From Gautieria morchelliformis (Eukaryota; Basidiomycota; Agaricomycetes; Gomphales; Gomphaceae): 64,000 bases of DNA. The notes under the pieces are model-generated. The model was not told the DNA's origin and did no database searches. It saw only the letters and a list, made by a program, of their open reading frames with translations. The stretch is taken from positions 1-64,000 of the forward strand of contig WHVA01000270.1 of assembly GCA_015179125.1 (NCBI GenBank), given 5' to 3'. Made by a program: the position numbers and the translations under genes. Below, piece after piece: positions 34,022-46,158 of this stretch (its first letter is position 1; every line of letters starts with the position of its first letter).

Positions 34022-35340
34022 ATATCGAGTTTTGTTCAATACCGACAGTGAGCCATGTCATTGCGGATGATATCCTGATCCGGGAAGGGCGTGACGTCCT
34101 TCACTGTGTTCTTGTTCTGCTGACGCAGATCGAAGATGGTTCGTAATGTACCATTCTTCTTCAGCACACACAGCATGGGCACGGCCTGCTGCGCAACTGC
34201 CGGAATCCACCACTTCGCAGTGGTGTATCTTTCTATCTTAGCCAACAGTTCCTCTCGGAAGTGTTCGGGGCATTTTGGTAGTCGATACCGTATGTGCTTG
34301 TTGGGATCGATAAGATTGATCTCATGGTTGATCTCCCGTAGTGGCGGGAGTTCTAATGGAATTCCACTGACTAGGTCAGTGATTTGTTCCATCCATTCCT
34401 TGCGGAGGCGAGGAAGGTCATCATCCGTTAGGATGATGGTGGTGGTTGGCTTAGAAGCCATTAGGCGCTGTGTACATCTATTAGGTTCCACGGCGCGTGG
34501 AACCACTTTCCTCTTCCCCATCACTTTCACCGTTAGGTGAGAGCGCCTCTCCCTACGGTTGTAGGGCGAGTTCAAGGACGAGTCGTCCCGCGACTCGTCC
34601 TCCTGGCTTCAATGAGCCAGGTTAGGCTTTGGTGCCCAGGTGATACTGTTCACCCGTGGCCCCTTGTCCTCGTTCGTCGATCCATCATCATCAAACGAAA
34701 CCTTGCCCGTGGGGATCACTTCATTCCCCTTGTGGATTGTCCCTGGGCTCAAGAAGTCCAGGGTTATGCCGAATCTCCTTAGGAACGGTGTCCCTAAGAT
34801 AGTGTCATAATATTCGACATTCGCCACGTCGAAATATTCATCGTATGTTTCACGAACAAATTTGATGGTTGTGTTCGTTCCATAATTGATCGTGGAACGG
34901 CTGCCTATGCAGGCTAGCTGCAGCGCGATTGGCTGCTCCAGGGAGAATGTTTTCATCCCTGTAGCTCGCGTGAACTCAGGGGATAGCAATACCCCTTCGC
35001 TGCCGCTATCTAGCAGGCAGTGGGCTTTTATGCCGTTTATTTCCCAGTACCCCGACAGGGTACGGGTCTCACTGCGTGGGCGCATTGGCCGCGTCCTGTG
35101 TTTGCTTCGGTGGTGATACACCGGTTTGGCTGCCTTGTCTGGCATGACTGACGTTCGTGCCGCCATGACTTTCGTGGTGGTTTTGTCCTCCGGCGCGAAT
35201 CTGATCGCGCTGGACCTGTAGGTGGTGTCTTCCACCTCTTTGTCCCATTCATAGTATTGGGACGGCTCGGGATCCCACTCTTCAGCGGGCGCGTCTCCGT
35301 TGTCTGGAGTGTTGTTGGGTTGGGGATCACCCTCCCCCTC
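34022..35340 (-). pseudogene. Retroviral-type aspartic protease and N-terminal RT
   Basis: The protease frame (35235-34609) has HCLLDSGSEGVLLS (active-site DSG) and ILGTPFLRRFGITLDF. After NLAH a TGA in the same frame (about 34607) separates it from RT, which begins around MNSPYNRRERR and reads PPLREINHEINL, YRLPKCPEHFREELLAKI, VLKKNGTLRTIFDLRQQNKNTVKD and FPDQDIIRND, up to insertion 3. The TGA could be a lesion or a true readthrough point; the other copies do not cover this place. Confidence 0.85.
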
Positions 35341-37725
35341 TTCATCAATTTGTTGAGAGAATTTTGACCGAGATCCGTCTCCCGATCTTCAGCCTCCTCT
35401 TCGTGCCTCGCAGCTGCTGTCCTGATACCAGACTTAAGCCGGGGGCATTCTGCCCTCTTGTGGCCAGGTTAGCCCCATTCGAAGCACATGGTGCTGCTTT
35501 GGCTGCTGCTGGGCCGATCGTTAGGTCGGCCCGACGCTCTCGCTGGTCAGGCAGGTCGCGCGGACGACCCTGACGCTTGAGGCTGTTTAGCTTCAGGTGG
35601 GCATCCAGCTTGCGCTGGGCATGGGGGTGGCGGCCGTTGCGCCGTTCCACTTCTTGAGAACAGGCTGGGCCTGGTCAGGCCCGTCTGTGTCAACGGCTTG
35701 CTCCCTGTGAGCCGGGCAGCGCTTGCCATGCCGCTGCGCTTTCTGCGCGGCGCATCCCCATGTTGTATCGGGATGCCTCCTCAATCATCCAGGCCGTCTC
35801 TAAGAGTTGCTCTATTGAGCTGCTCTCGGCATTGTAGCCCTTTTTGAGGACTTCGTTGCGCAGTGTTTCGCGCAGCGCCAACAGGAACCATCTCCGGAAC
35901 ATGTAATCATCTGGCGGCTGTATCATACGTGCCGCATATTTCATGAGCTCGTTCAGCATCTCCTGAACGGTTTTCATGCCCTGCATGACTGCGTCGAATT
36001 TATTCGATGCGTGATGGTACATCAGTGTGTGCAGGAACCTTTTTTGAAGGCCTTGCATCACAGTTTCCAGCATCCAGTTGCGGACCTGGTGATCGAAACG
36101 TTCTACGTATCGAAGGAACCATTCCTGGGCTTCGCCAGTGAGGTGAGTGCCCACGTAGCCGACCTGCATGTCTATGCTGGTCAGCCCTAGGAGGCAATTC
36201 ATTTTCAGCCATCGTAAGATGGCTGCCACGAAGATCTCAAACTCTTCAAGGTCAGATCCTCCGGCGTATGGCTCAGGGTGAGCCAGTTTCACGCCAGCTT
36301 TCGCTAGCACAGACTTCTCTGGGTCTGTGTCTGCAGTGTCTGCTAATGCCACACAGATCATCCGTGTGATCCCGTCGTATGGCTCCATCGGTACGACATC
36401 AGCCTGATCAGGGATTCCCTGGCCTTCCGTTGGGGCCATGGATCGCTCGCGTGGCTGTGACGCCGCATGGGGCAGGCTGTTGTATGCCCTGATGGGCCCC
36501 GGGCCTGGATCGGGCTCGGAATCGGGAGCATTTTGTGCTCTCAGGTCCAGGGGCGTTTTGTGCCTGCTATCCCCGGTCAGTCCCGCGTTGCGGATCCGCA
36601 GCCTGCCGTGCGTCCTGTACGGCTCACGTGAGCTGCTCGTCAGGCAACTGAGCAGTGTGGCTGTGGGCCACTGCTTCTTCAGTGTTCTTCGCTAGTAGCT
36701 CGAGGGCCCGTGTATGGCGGCATGCGGCTGTGGCTTCTTTATGCTGCCAGTGCATGACTTTGAGCTCTAAGCTCTCGGTTGTTGATTCAGAGTCAGGCTC
36801 TGAGGCGACCTGTTCCCTGACGATCTGTTGGATCATCTTATGGCTGTCCATTGGGGCAGCCGGTTTCTCTTGAGGTTCATTCCTGAACCTCACGTCCTGT
36901 TCGACCGGGACAACTGGCGGCGGCATTTGCTGCTTGTCCCGCTCCTTTCGGTGTGGGTCTTCTGCGTTGTGACTGCTTTCGTTAGCTGCGGACTGTTGCG
37001 ATCTCGGACGTGTTGTGTCGCGTTCCCTGCGTGGGCGGAGGGCCTTCTGGACGTCCTCCAGCATGGCTGCATCTTGCAGCCTGATCTCCTCTGCCTGGTG
37101 GAGTTCCTTGCCGATTGCCATTAAGGTGGAGGTGGCATTGTCAAGCTGCCATGCCAGCTAATCGTGCTTGTGGCGCATCAGCATGCTTCGGTGCAGCGCA
37201 GCCTGCACCTGCTTGTTCAGGGCCTCTGCCATCTCATGGTCGATGGCGTGAGCTCTCGAGCTCTTACAACTGGAGCTCGAGTATTCCGAGCCCTGCCCAT
37301 CGTCTGGGGCTCGTCTTTTTTGCCATTGTCCCCCTTTAGGGACGATCGTTGTCGCTCTACTTCATGAGCGGCGGTTTGAGTCGTGGCTTTGTGCCCGCCT
37401 CGACGCTGATGCTCTGCCGTCTGACGATGGCGAGACTTCTCTGCCCTTTCCCTTGTCTCTGGGCATAGGGGATTGGGGGGGCGGCGCCGGCTTGTTGCCT
37501 GGCGTCGTCTCTTCCTCAACCATGCTCGACGAGACGTGGTCGGGATTTTCCTCGTCTTCCACTGGGGGGACGAGGGCAGTGAGATCTATGATCTCTCCGT
37601 CTTCTAACATCCTGGACCCTTGGTCCAGGGTAGCGTCAGCCGTCGTGTCGCTGGGCTGCACCTGGGGCATGGACCATGAGCTCGTCGCTCATTTCCATCT
37701 TTGACTGCATGGAATCATCACGCTT
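35341..37725 (-). pseudogene. gag region: disordered N-terminus, capsid, broken zinc knuckle
   Basis: The capsid frame 36439-35690 (250 codons) has the Ty3-type gag pattern (LEEFEIFVAAILRWL, GEAQEWFLRYVERFD, FLHTLMYHHASNKFD, LLALRETLRNEVLKKG). Upstream frames 37121-36624 and 37670-37362 are Pro/Glu/Lys-rich and probably the N-terminal part. The nucleocapsid zinc knuckle at about 35445-35490 reads CFEWG, stop, PGHKRAEC: the second Cys is Trp and a TAA follows. Several frame breaks; non-functional. Confidence 0.8.
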
Positions 37726-37859
37726 GCAGCCGACAGTAGAAGGTCTACTGGAGGGTCTCAACGATGTTTAGTCGTCAACGCAGCGATCTTTTTCAAGATT
37801 GCTTCGAATCCCCAATTGGTTGGTCATGTGGCAATCAACCGCAGGACAGTTCAAAAATG

Positions 37860-38062
37860 TGTAAAGATGACGATCTTAGACCTTGAGTCACAGAACTTAA
37901 CCAATGTGTGGTATTCTGATGCTACGTAGTGACAGTATACGAGTAAGATGTGATGGGAACCACTGGCCGGTTCCCACGCATAAACTATACAGTGGGTCCC
38001 TAAGGGGCCCACTGGGATTATGTAACAACTAGAGTACATGTATGGTATCTAGGTTATTTACA
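37860..38062 (-). repeat. 5' LTR of the Ty3 element (203 bp)
   Basis: Same ends as the 3' LTR, with a 10-bp deletion (TGCCCTTGTG). Followed on the right by GATCA, the target duplication. I find no clear tRNA-complementary primer site just inside it. Confidence 0.9.
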
Positions 38063-38179
38063 GATCACTTCTCTAGTGAGCCAACTGTTCACTCTCCACC
38101 CCGAGGTATTCCTGCAGCAATCAAAGTTGCAGGAAAGGCTCTTTCATTTGCACTATCTACTGTATACTGACTCTTGGCC

Positions 38180-40540
38180 ATGGCAACAGACTTGAGATGC
38201 ACCCATCTTCCCAATGTCACACTGTTTGGCAAATGTCCTAGTCATTGCTTCATGAAACTCGTTGTTGATAAGGACACCCCGCAGAAGACTGTGTTTTCTG
38301 CGAGAGGCAATACTGCCTCGTGGAATGAGCCATTCTATTTGTGCATGAATTCCAGCATTATTGTCTCAATGTGACCTTAAATCCATCCACAGCTTCAACT
38401 GAATTGGTCTTGTGTGTTGGAAATTGAAGTATGTGGGCATCATACCATTGGCCATGATGACTACATAGGCGGTATGAAGGAAAGGATTGAGTTGCTACTT
38501 GCAGGAGGAGCAACTGGCGGTCAGTCCTTTTCACTCCTCGACAGAATGTATGCGTAATCATCGAACACAGCAGCCATTGCTCCCAAATTGCGAAAATCAG
38601 ATAAGGCAGGGAAGATCCAAGAGGTTCAGACTGTCCTAGAGTTCACCATTACGTCTTTCGGGGAGCCTGACGAGGCGCGGGAGGCGCAGTTGAACGAAGC
38701 AGTCAGCGGAACGGAAGTGGTCAATGAAATGTCCTCCCCACCGTCCCTAATTGTTGGTGCAGGGGCTGGGGTCGATGTCGTGACTTCCACCATCAATAGT
38801 TTGAAGACAATATCGATGATTTGGGCTACCCTCATGAACAATATCAGGCTGTATACTGATATCGTGGATAAGGCCTCAGAGGTATGATTAGGTTGGTCGC
38901 TCCCAGGTCATCTCATTGACATGGTGTGCTCTGATTCTAGGTCCATCCTTATGCAGAAATGGCATGGTCTACCTGTCTCTTGCACACAATGTACATCTAT
39001 GACATACACCAATCGGATAAATATAGCTGACATCTGGGGTTGACTCTATTTAGACGGTCATTGCTCAGATGGACCGGGACGATAGGATCCATGGCCTGGC
39101 GAAAATTATTGGTGACACCTATGCATTCGTCCATCTGGCAGAGCCATTGAAGAAAATTGAATCGCACAAGTCAATTATCTTATCGTTGGAGGAGCAGACA
39201 TTACAGTGCAGCTACTTTGTCCCCACCTACGCAAAAAACAAGGGTTTATGTACGTTGGACCTACTGTGATGTGGCCATAGCTGATGAACTCTGTTCAGGG
39301 AAAAGAACCACGAAATATCTAGTCTCGGATATCGACAGCAAGGTCAAGCAATACCTGGAATCTTTCGACAAACTCCAGTTGGAGTTACAACGACTTGGCG
39401 TGATTCATACTGAAATCACTGTACTCTGTGTTCTGAATGTTGTCGAGGAAATTGGCGAGTTTTCTGATTTGCGGACTTTCCCTAGGCTAATACACCTTGC
39501 AACTAGCTGGAGAAGTTCCACTTAATGACATGCCCCACGCACAGGGAGCTTGTTTCGATCCTAATAAGGGATGTCTGTGAGGTACTCGGGATAAAGTTAT
39601 CGCGGAGATATGTAAGTGGGTCAACCAGGAGGATAGTGGCGATACCCCCTGGATATTCTTCTTGAACAATGTTGCAGGTGCCGGCAAGTCTGCAATTGCT
39701 CACGAGGTCGCTAAATGATTTGACAGGCTCAAACGTCTTGGATCGTCGTATTGTTTTAACTGTGCTCATCAGGCTGCACGCTCCCCCAGCAATGTCTTTA
39801 GCGCAATTGCTCATGGTCTAGCTGATCTAGATCCAAAACGCAAAGCGTCTTTATTGAGAGTGATTGGGGAGAATCGAGAACTTGGGACAACATTGGTGCC
39901 TAGTGAGCAATTCAAGAGGTTCATTCTAGATCCCGCCCAGGGCCTATCCACCATTGGACCGACTGTGATCGTCATTGATGCATTAGATGAGGCTGGAGAT
40001 GAGGAATCTCGCCATGGGCTTTTGTCTGTTCTTGGCAAAGAAGCTGCAGAACTGCCATCCAATTTCCATGTTCTAATCACTTCCCATGCCGAAAAAGACA
40101 TCCAGGACGCCCTTCTTGGGAAGAAGCACGTCCTTGCCAAGTCCATACAGGAGATCGACCCCAACCCTGATGAGGACATTTCCCTCTTTGTGCAAGCCCA
40201 ACTGGGCAACATTCCTGCCCTCAAGCAGAAATGGCCCAACAAAGCTTGGTGTAGATTATTAGTTGAGAAATTGGAAGGTCACTTTCAGTGGGTGTCCATG
40301 GCTTGTCGATTGGTCAAAGGAGATGGGAAGGGTGGTCACGTTCCTGTTAAGCAACTGGAGGAACCTTCAGCCAAGAACCTCACTGGAATGGAAACCCCAT
40401 ATCTTGGTATCCTCAAGCAGATATTCAGGCATGGTGATGACTTGACGGATGAATGCAGACAGCGGGGAGCTCCTTTCAGCACCATTCGAAGGCCACACCC
40501 ACTGGGTCACGTCGGTCGCATTCTTGCAGGACAGCAAGCA
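38180..40540 (+). pseudogene. C2-NACHT part of an NLR (STAND) gene, arm B
   Basis: From the ATG at 38180: a C2-like domain (LRCTHLPNVTLFG, KLVVDKDTPQKT, ARGNTASWNEPFYL), a helical N-terminal region in several exons (38588-38881, about 38941-38990, 39055 onward), then NACHT with Walker A GAGKSAIAHEVAK (about 39678) and Walker B VIVIDALDEA (about 39967). It enters WD40 sequence near 40452 and is cut at AAGCA (40536-40540) by the Ty3 LTR; the WD40 part resumes at 46590. Such proteins act as non-self or pathogen sensors in fungi. Lesions: a frameshift near 38372, TGA near 39577, TGA at 39717 just after the P-loop (Arg codon CGA to TGA), and a frame change at about 40445. Confidence 0.85.
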
Positions 40541-40702
40541 TGTAAATAACCTAGATACCATACATGTACTCTAGTTATTACATAATCCCAGTGGGCCCCT
40601 TAGGGACCCACTGTATAGTTTATGCGTGGGAACCGGCCAGCGGTTCCCATCGCATCTTACCCTTATACTGTCACTACGTAGCATCAGAATACCACACCTT
40701 GG
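40541..40702 (+). repeat. Truncated 5' LTR
   Basis: Matches the first about 162 bases of the family LTR; the last about 50 bases are deleted. Confidence 0.88.
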
Positions 40703-40891
40703 CCGAGACAGGGGGCCGCAGACATCCTACGTGCTCCAGTCGACCAGGAGCACTGGATGATCGTAGGATGGGAAGATGCTCTTGCAATCATCCACCCCGA
40801 CGATTGTGCCATGTGCGCGGGCTATGCCACGCACCTAAGGGCCGTGACCGGCACCCGCAAGGTCAAATTGCGGGATGAGGACATCGGCAAC

Positions 40892-41387
40892 TGTCAGGGG
40901 ACACCCTGTTTTCCATTTCCAGTTCCGACACCACACCCAGTTCCGACTCCATTTCCGACTCCGCTTCCGTTTCCGGTTCCGATTCCATCTCCGCCTCCGC
41001 TTTCGGAAATGATTCCGCTTCAGGGAGAACTTCCACCAGTTCTGTTCGCCTTGCCAGTTCCACTCCAATCTCCGACTTCCACTCTCGGAACAGTGTCGGA
41101 AATCAAGCAACTCGCATAATAGGTGGCATCAAGGGTCGATCAAGGGTCAGGGTGGTCAGGGAGATGCAGGGTTGATGGCGGGTGCCAAGTGTTGTCCCTG
41201 GCTGCGCAGCGTAGTATAATACAGGCTCGCTGACATTGGGGGTCCTTAGACTTTTCTCTTTGGATTTCCCCTTGTCAGGTGAGAATCCCCTCTCTTGTAT
41301 ACTCTGTTCATTTATACATACTTTGGATTTCCCCTTGTCAGTTGTGTGGTAGTGTGATCTCCACAACTAGCCAGGGTTGCCCTTACA
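40892..41387 (+). mobile_element. Solo-LTR-like element, family E (496 bp)
   Basis: TGTCAGGGGACACC...CCCTTACA, flanked by GCAAC (40887-40891, 41388-41392). It has a TTCCGA-type hexamer tract (about 40910-41010), a TATAAT-like box near 41214 and two copies of TTTGGATTTCCCCTTGTCAG. Confidence 0.82.
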
Positions 41388-41693
41388 GCAACACCGTCAA
41401 CGCGGCCTGGGGATGGCTCCCAAGAGGCATCACGTGTGACGTGCGAGAGGAGCCCCTCAGGGACATCCACGACCTCAAAAAGGAGGTCAAGGAGTTGGAA
41501 CACGCAGTCGAACACTGCAATGATGCGCTCGAAGCCAAGCGCGCCAAAATAAAGGAACTGGAGCAGCAGCTGAGCGCAGCCCAGCTCCAGGTCACTCTCC
41601 TCCATGCAGCCTCAAAAAGGCCACGCCATGACCCGGCCACGGACCCAGTGGCCGGGCCATCATCACCTTGCGCAACGGCACCCTTGCCGGCGC

Positions 41694-42189
41694 TGTTAGC
41701 AACTAGGGGCTATGGCAGGGAAGGTTCGGTAGAGTTCTTAGAAAGCTAGAATCAAATACACTCTCTCAGTGAATTTATTGTCACTAATATATTAATACAA
41801 TACCTACAATCAAATACACTACATGATTACATGATTTTCAGTCAACATGCTATGTAAATATAAAGAATACTACTCGCCTCTCTCAGTGAATTTATTGTCA
41901 CTGAGAGAGGAGCACTATCCTGTCTCAGAAGGCATATACGTGCACCCGGCCCTTTAGCGCCCAAGGGCTCGCGCGTCGAAGTCATTTCAAACTCCGCTGG
42001 GTGCAGCCGCCTGTGAAAATAGAAATAACAAAGTGAAATGGAGAGATAAGGAGTGACTGGAAAATTTCGAAAATAATCAGAGAAATAGATGCATGGTACA
42101 AGAACAATGTGAGAAAGAATTGGAACACCATACAGTAAATCGAACATATTATGCTTGATTTTGGTGCAGGAGCATAAATGCACCCAACA
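41694..42189 (+). mobile_element. Solo-LTR-like element, family F (496 bp)
   Basis: TGTTAGCAAC...CACCCAACA, flanked by GGCGC (41689-41693, 42190-42194). CTCTCTCAGTGAATTTATTG occurs twice inside. Orientation uncertain. Confidence 0.8.
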
Positions 42190-42936
42190 GGCGCACGCAA
42201 CATCGGGGCTAGCGTCCCGATTATCAGCGCCGACCCCGACAATGACAACGACAGAGGGGCAGAGCACACCTTCCGACGCCACGTACGGCGTCCCAGACGG
42301 ATGGGAGTCCGAATCCTGCGTCTGGAAGATGTACGACCCGGGGAGAGCACAGTGGCTGGCAGAGCAGCCAAAGAAGAAGCGCAAGAAATTGCCTGGCACT
42401 CCCAACACCATCAATGGGTTAGCCATTGTGAAGGAAAGCGCGATCAGCACATACCTAGCGGCGTCACCATCGCACACGATCAACGACCCCGCCCTTCAAC
42501 GGCAGGTAGCACAGGTCGAGGCCCAGTACATTGGGCCTCACGTGGTCCTGCGGGGACAGTTCACCCTCCCTACCCGGGGGAGGGGATGATCATCCCACTC
42601 GGAGACCCACCGATCTCCGAGACGGGCCTCCTACCACAACCAGTAGGGAAGGCCCAACAACGTCGTACTCAATGGTAAGACGTCTGCCCGCTTGACGACC
42701 CACACTTCATCGAGCTCCTAGCGCAGGCAAAAGAAACACTGCAACTCATGGGCACACGCGAGATGATCAGCGTGTTCAAACGCATCGAGCGTGAACAACG
42801 CGCTCGCAATCCCAAAAGGGATTGTCTCATGATAGCGGGCGGTACCCCACACGACATCGCCGCCATCCTAAGGGGCTGGATACACAACCCCGAAGGAATC
42901 CCGTCAGCCATCTGTGACAACGCGGATGGTACCTTC

Positions 42937-43616
42937 TGTAAAAAGAATAAGAGTATCGAATGACGGCGTTGAACAGATGTAAGATTCAGACTTCTAAGTG
43001 AAGTCGAATCGAGTGTAAGGCTTATTTCAATGAGAATAGATTGCGCAAGATTTATGCGCTGTGAGGCAAATGTATCACAAAACGAAAACTTGTATGTGAA
43101 AATATGTGAGTTCGATTGACTAGCGATTGGGATGTACAGTGCAGCTATTTATCCATTGTTCGGGACGTGCTATGATATAAGGGGAAAAGGAGTGGGGATG
43201 AATGTGTGTGTGCGGCTCAGGGTTTGATGTGCCGGATGCTGCGGTGAATATGTACTATGTGAGTTGGAAGGAATGTTATTCTAATTAGGGACGTCTGATG
43301 CATGGTGATCAAGAATATGAAGTGTGTGTGATTAAAATGTATCAGAATCGGAATATATCTGTTTGAAGGGGGGTGTGTGATGGAATAATCATCATACTAC
43401 TCCGTGGGTGGAGGCGTCTTGGTCTCGGGGTTCAGGGATGGATCCGCTGATGGCTGGGTTGGCTGTGCATTTGTGGATCGACTGGGCGTTGTGGTATATC
43501 GTATGTATGTATGTGTGTTTGGGGGGGGAGGGGAGATGATCAGTGGCACGCGTGATGTAGGGACGGTTAGGCAGGAGAAGTGTGAATGGGTGTGTTGTTG
43601 GAATGGAATTGTAACA
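42937..43616 (+). mobile_element. Solo-LTR-like element, family G (680 bp)
   Basis: TGTAAAAAGAATAAG...GGAATTGTAACA, flanked by CCTTC (42932-42936, 43617-43621). Non-coding. Orientation uncertain. Confidence 0.8.
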
Positions 43617-44117
43617 CCTTCAACCTAGACGATATGGACGTCTGGATGTGGTTGAAGGCCCTTGCGCCCCAGGTCAAAGGGGTCACATCGCCTCTCAAGG
43701 CGAGGCTGCTCGACTTGTTCGGCTCGACCGACCAATGGTCAAGCCTCATCGATGCCAGGGAAGTCCTAACGCCCCAGAGGACCAGCCTGCGGCTCTCCAT
43801 CACGGGCCCATACCCCGTGGGGGGCCGAGCTGGCCCCAACATCCCGCTCGCCGAGATCGTGAGATGGTTGGCCTGCTACGCAGGGGTCACTCATGAGCGA
43901 GTGGCACACATTGAACATTATGTTCAACGCAGCCTCACCGGCGCGGCATTCAGTGCCGCCGCCCGTGAGGGCCAACAAAAGGTCCTCGAGAACAGCCACG
44001 TGAGGGCCGTGGTGCCACAACCTCTCACCCACGCTCAGCTCGATCAGGAGCTGGCGCACTTCCGGCCCCCTCCCCAGACTGAGGATCCAGCCATTGAGGC
44101 CATGCTTCGCGAGGATG

Positions 44118-45148
44118 TGTCAAGATTGGTTTTTAGGCGTTAATATCGTGTATTAGTGAACACAACGAATGCCCGAATAACTTGTGCAAATAAGTATGCC
44201 ACTCGGCGAATAAGTGAACCGATGAATGTTCACGAAACAAAGGGGTTGCCTGAACGGGGCTCGCCCTGTCTACAGTCGTAGCGAAACAGCTCGCAGTACT
44301 TGACGACGCAACGTGCAAGATATTATGGAAGGGCTGTCTAAGTTTCAACGGTCCCTTCGCTGGCGAAGGTGCTCCTTAGGAGCCCTTCGCCAACAGCACA
44401 GAAAGTAGTTCGAAGGCTAAGGTAACGAAGATGAAGTATGAGAACTCACCAGTGATGCCTAAGTCCTTGGCTGGTCGAAGATAGAAATCTTCAAGGAGAG
44501 GCTCAAGATGATGATCACAGCGAGGTTGAGTTTGCACAAGATGAACGACGTATGATAATTGAACTGGGGAATATACATGCGAATGTAAACTACTTATATC
44601 GAATGCTCGCAAGGTATTAGCGAATAGGAAAGAGGCCGTCGTGAGTTAGGACCGGATCGGGGTGTGCAGTCATGATACTAAGGAGATGGAATAAACATAC
44701 AATAGAGTGAGGGAAGAATGCGAACATGAAACGATGGAGAGTAAAGGGGGCGAAAGCACTTATGGACAAAACCATGTCTTGGGACCCGCATACATGCTAC
44801 CCTGCACGGACTCTTCGTTTACTGGGTTGATCCCGCATGACCTATAGAAGGAATGCCCTGCGAACACACCTTGGCCATACGAACACCCAATGGGGTTGGA
44901 TTAAGAAGATGATGGGGTTAATGATGAACCATCATGCCGGGTAACTGGTATCGATCATATTTGATGGCGTGCCTGCTGGAGAAATGCGCGAGCAGCGAAT
45001 AGCGGTTCGGAGGATGGGGCGAACGACGAGTAGAGTGGATGTAGAGGAGGAGTGGTCGGTAGGTGCGGCGAACTCTGACGAAGATGCTAGGGAGTGATGA
45101 GGGGGAACATGAAAGTAACGTGGTAGGAGAAATAAACCGGTCATGACA
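44118..45148 (-). mobile_element. LTR-like element, family D, copy 4 (1031 bp, one module)
   Basis: Plus-strand ends TGTCAAGATTGG and TCATGACA; GGATG duplicated (44113-44117, 45149-45153). Minimal form of the family, lacking the extra end modules. Confidence 0.88.
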
Positions 45149-45157
45149 GGATGCTGG

Positions 45158-46158
45158 TGTCAAGATTGGTTTTTAGGCGTTAATGTCGTGTATTAGTGAA
45201 CACAGCGAACGCCCAAATAACTTGTGCGAATAAGTATGCCGTTCGGCGAATACGTGAACCGATGAATGTTCACGGGATAAGAGGGTTGCCTGAATGGGGC
45301 TCGCCCTATCTACAGTCATAGCGAAATGGCCCGTGACACTTGACGATGTAACGTGCAAGGTATCACGGAAGGGCTGTCTAAGTTTCGACAATCCCTTCGC
45401 CAACAACACAGAAAATAGTTTGAAGGCTAAGGTAAGGAATATGAAGTATGAGAACTCACCAGTGATCCCTAAGTCTTCTGCTGGTCGAAGATAGGAATCT
45501 CCAAGAGAAGGCTCAAGACGATGATCACAGCGAGGCCAAGTTTGCACAAGATAGACGACGTATGATAATTGAACTGGGGAATGTACATGTGAATGTAAAC
45601 TACTTATACCGAATGCTCATAAGGTATCAGCGAATAGGGAAGAGGCCGTCACGAGTCAGGGTTGGATAGGGGCACGCAGTCATGATACTAAGGAGATGGA
45701 ATAAACATACAATAGAGTGAGGGAGGAGTGCAAACATGAAACGACAGAGAGTAAAGGTGGCAAAGGTACTTATGTATGAAACCATGTCTTGGGACCCGCA
45801 TACATGCCACCCTGCACGGACTCTTCGTCCACTGGGTTGATCCCACACGACCGATGGAAGGAACGCCCCGCAAACATACTTTGGCCATACGAAAACCCAA
45901 AGGGGTTGGATTAAGAAGATGATGGGGTTAGTGATGAACCATCACGCCGGGTAAATGGTATCGATCGTATTTGATGGCGTGCCTGTTGGCAAAATGTGCG
46001 AGCAGCGAATAACAGTTTGGAGAATGGGGCGAACAGCGAATAGAGCGGATGTAGAGGACGAGTGGTCGAAGGGTGAGGCGAACTCTGGCGAAGGTGCTAG
46101 GGAGTGACGAGGGGGAACATAGAGGCAGTGGGGTAAGGAAAATAGACAGGTCATGACA
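45158..46158 (-). mobile_element. LTR-like element, family D, copy 5 (1001 bp, one module)
   Basis: Plus-strand ends TGTCAAGATTGG and TCATGACA; GCTGG duplicated (45153-45157, 46159-46163). It lies nine bases after copy 4 in the same orientation, and the two target sites share one G. Confidence 0.88.

Larger units (their letters stand above)
24134..38062 (-). mobile_element. Complete, inactive Ty3/gypsy chromovirus with three nested insertions
   Basis: LTRs at 24134-24346 and 37860-38062 are in the same orientation, and GATCA flanks both ends (24129-24133, 38063-38067). Removing the three nested insertions and their target copies leaves about 9.15 kb. Order from the 5' LTR (right): gag-like ORFs with a zinc knuckle, protease, RT, RNase H, H2C2, integrase, chromodomain, an extra ORF, polypurine tract, 3' LTR. 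The LTRs differ by a 10-bp indel and a few substitutions. Stops in gag, RNase H and between protease and RT mean it cannot move on its own. Confidence 0.92.

Noticed and set aside
37795..37825. TTCGAATCCCC as a tRNA B box / tRNA gene
   Set aside because: No A box or cloverleaf can be drawn around it; it is part of the Ty3 5' leader.
40910..41010. Hexamer tract as a coding repeat
   Set aside because: It lies in a non-coding LTR-like element and the frame is not kept.
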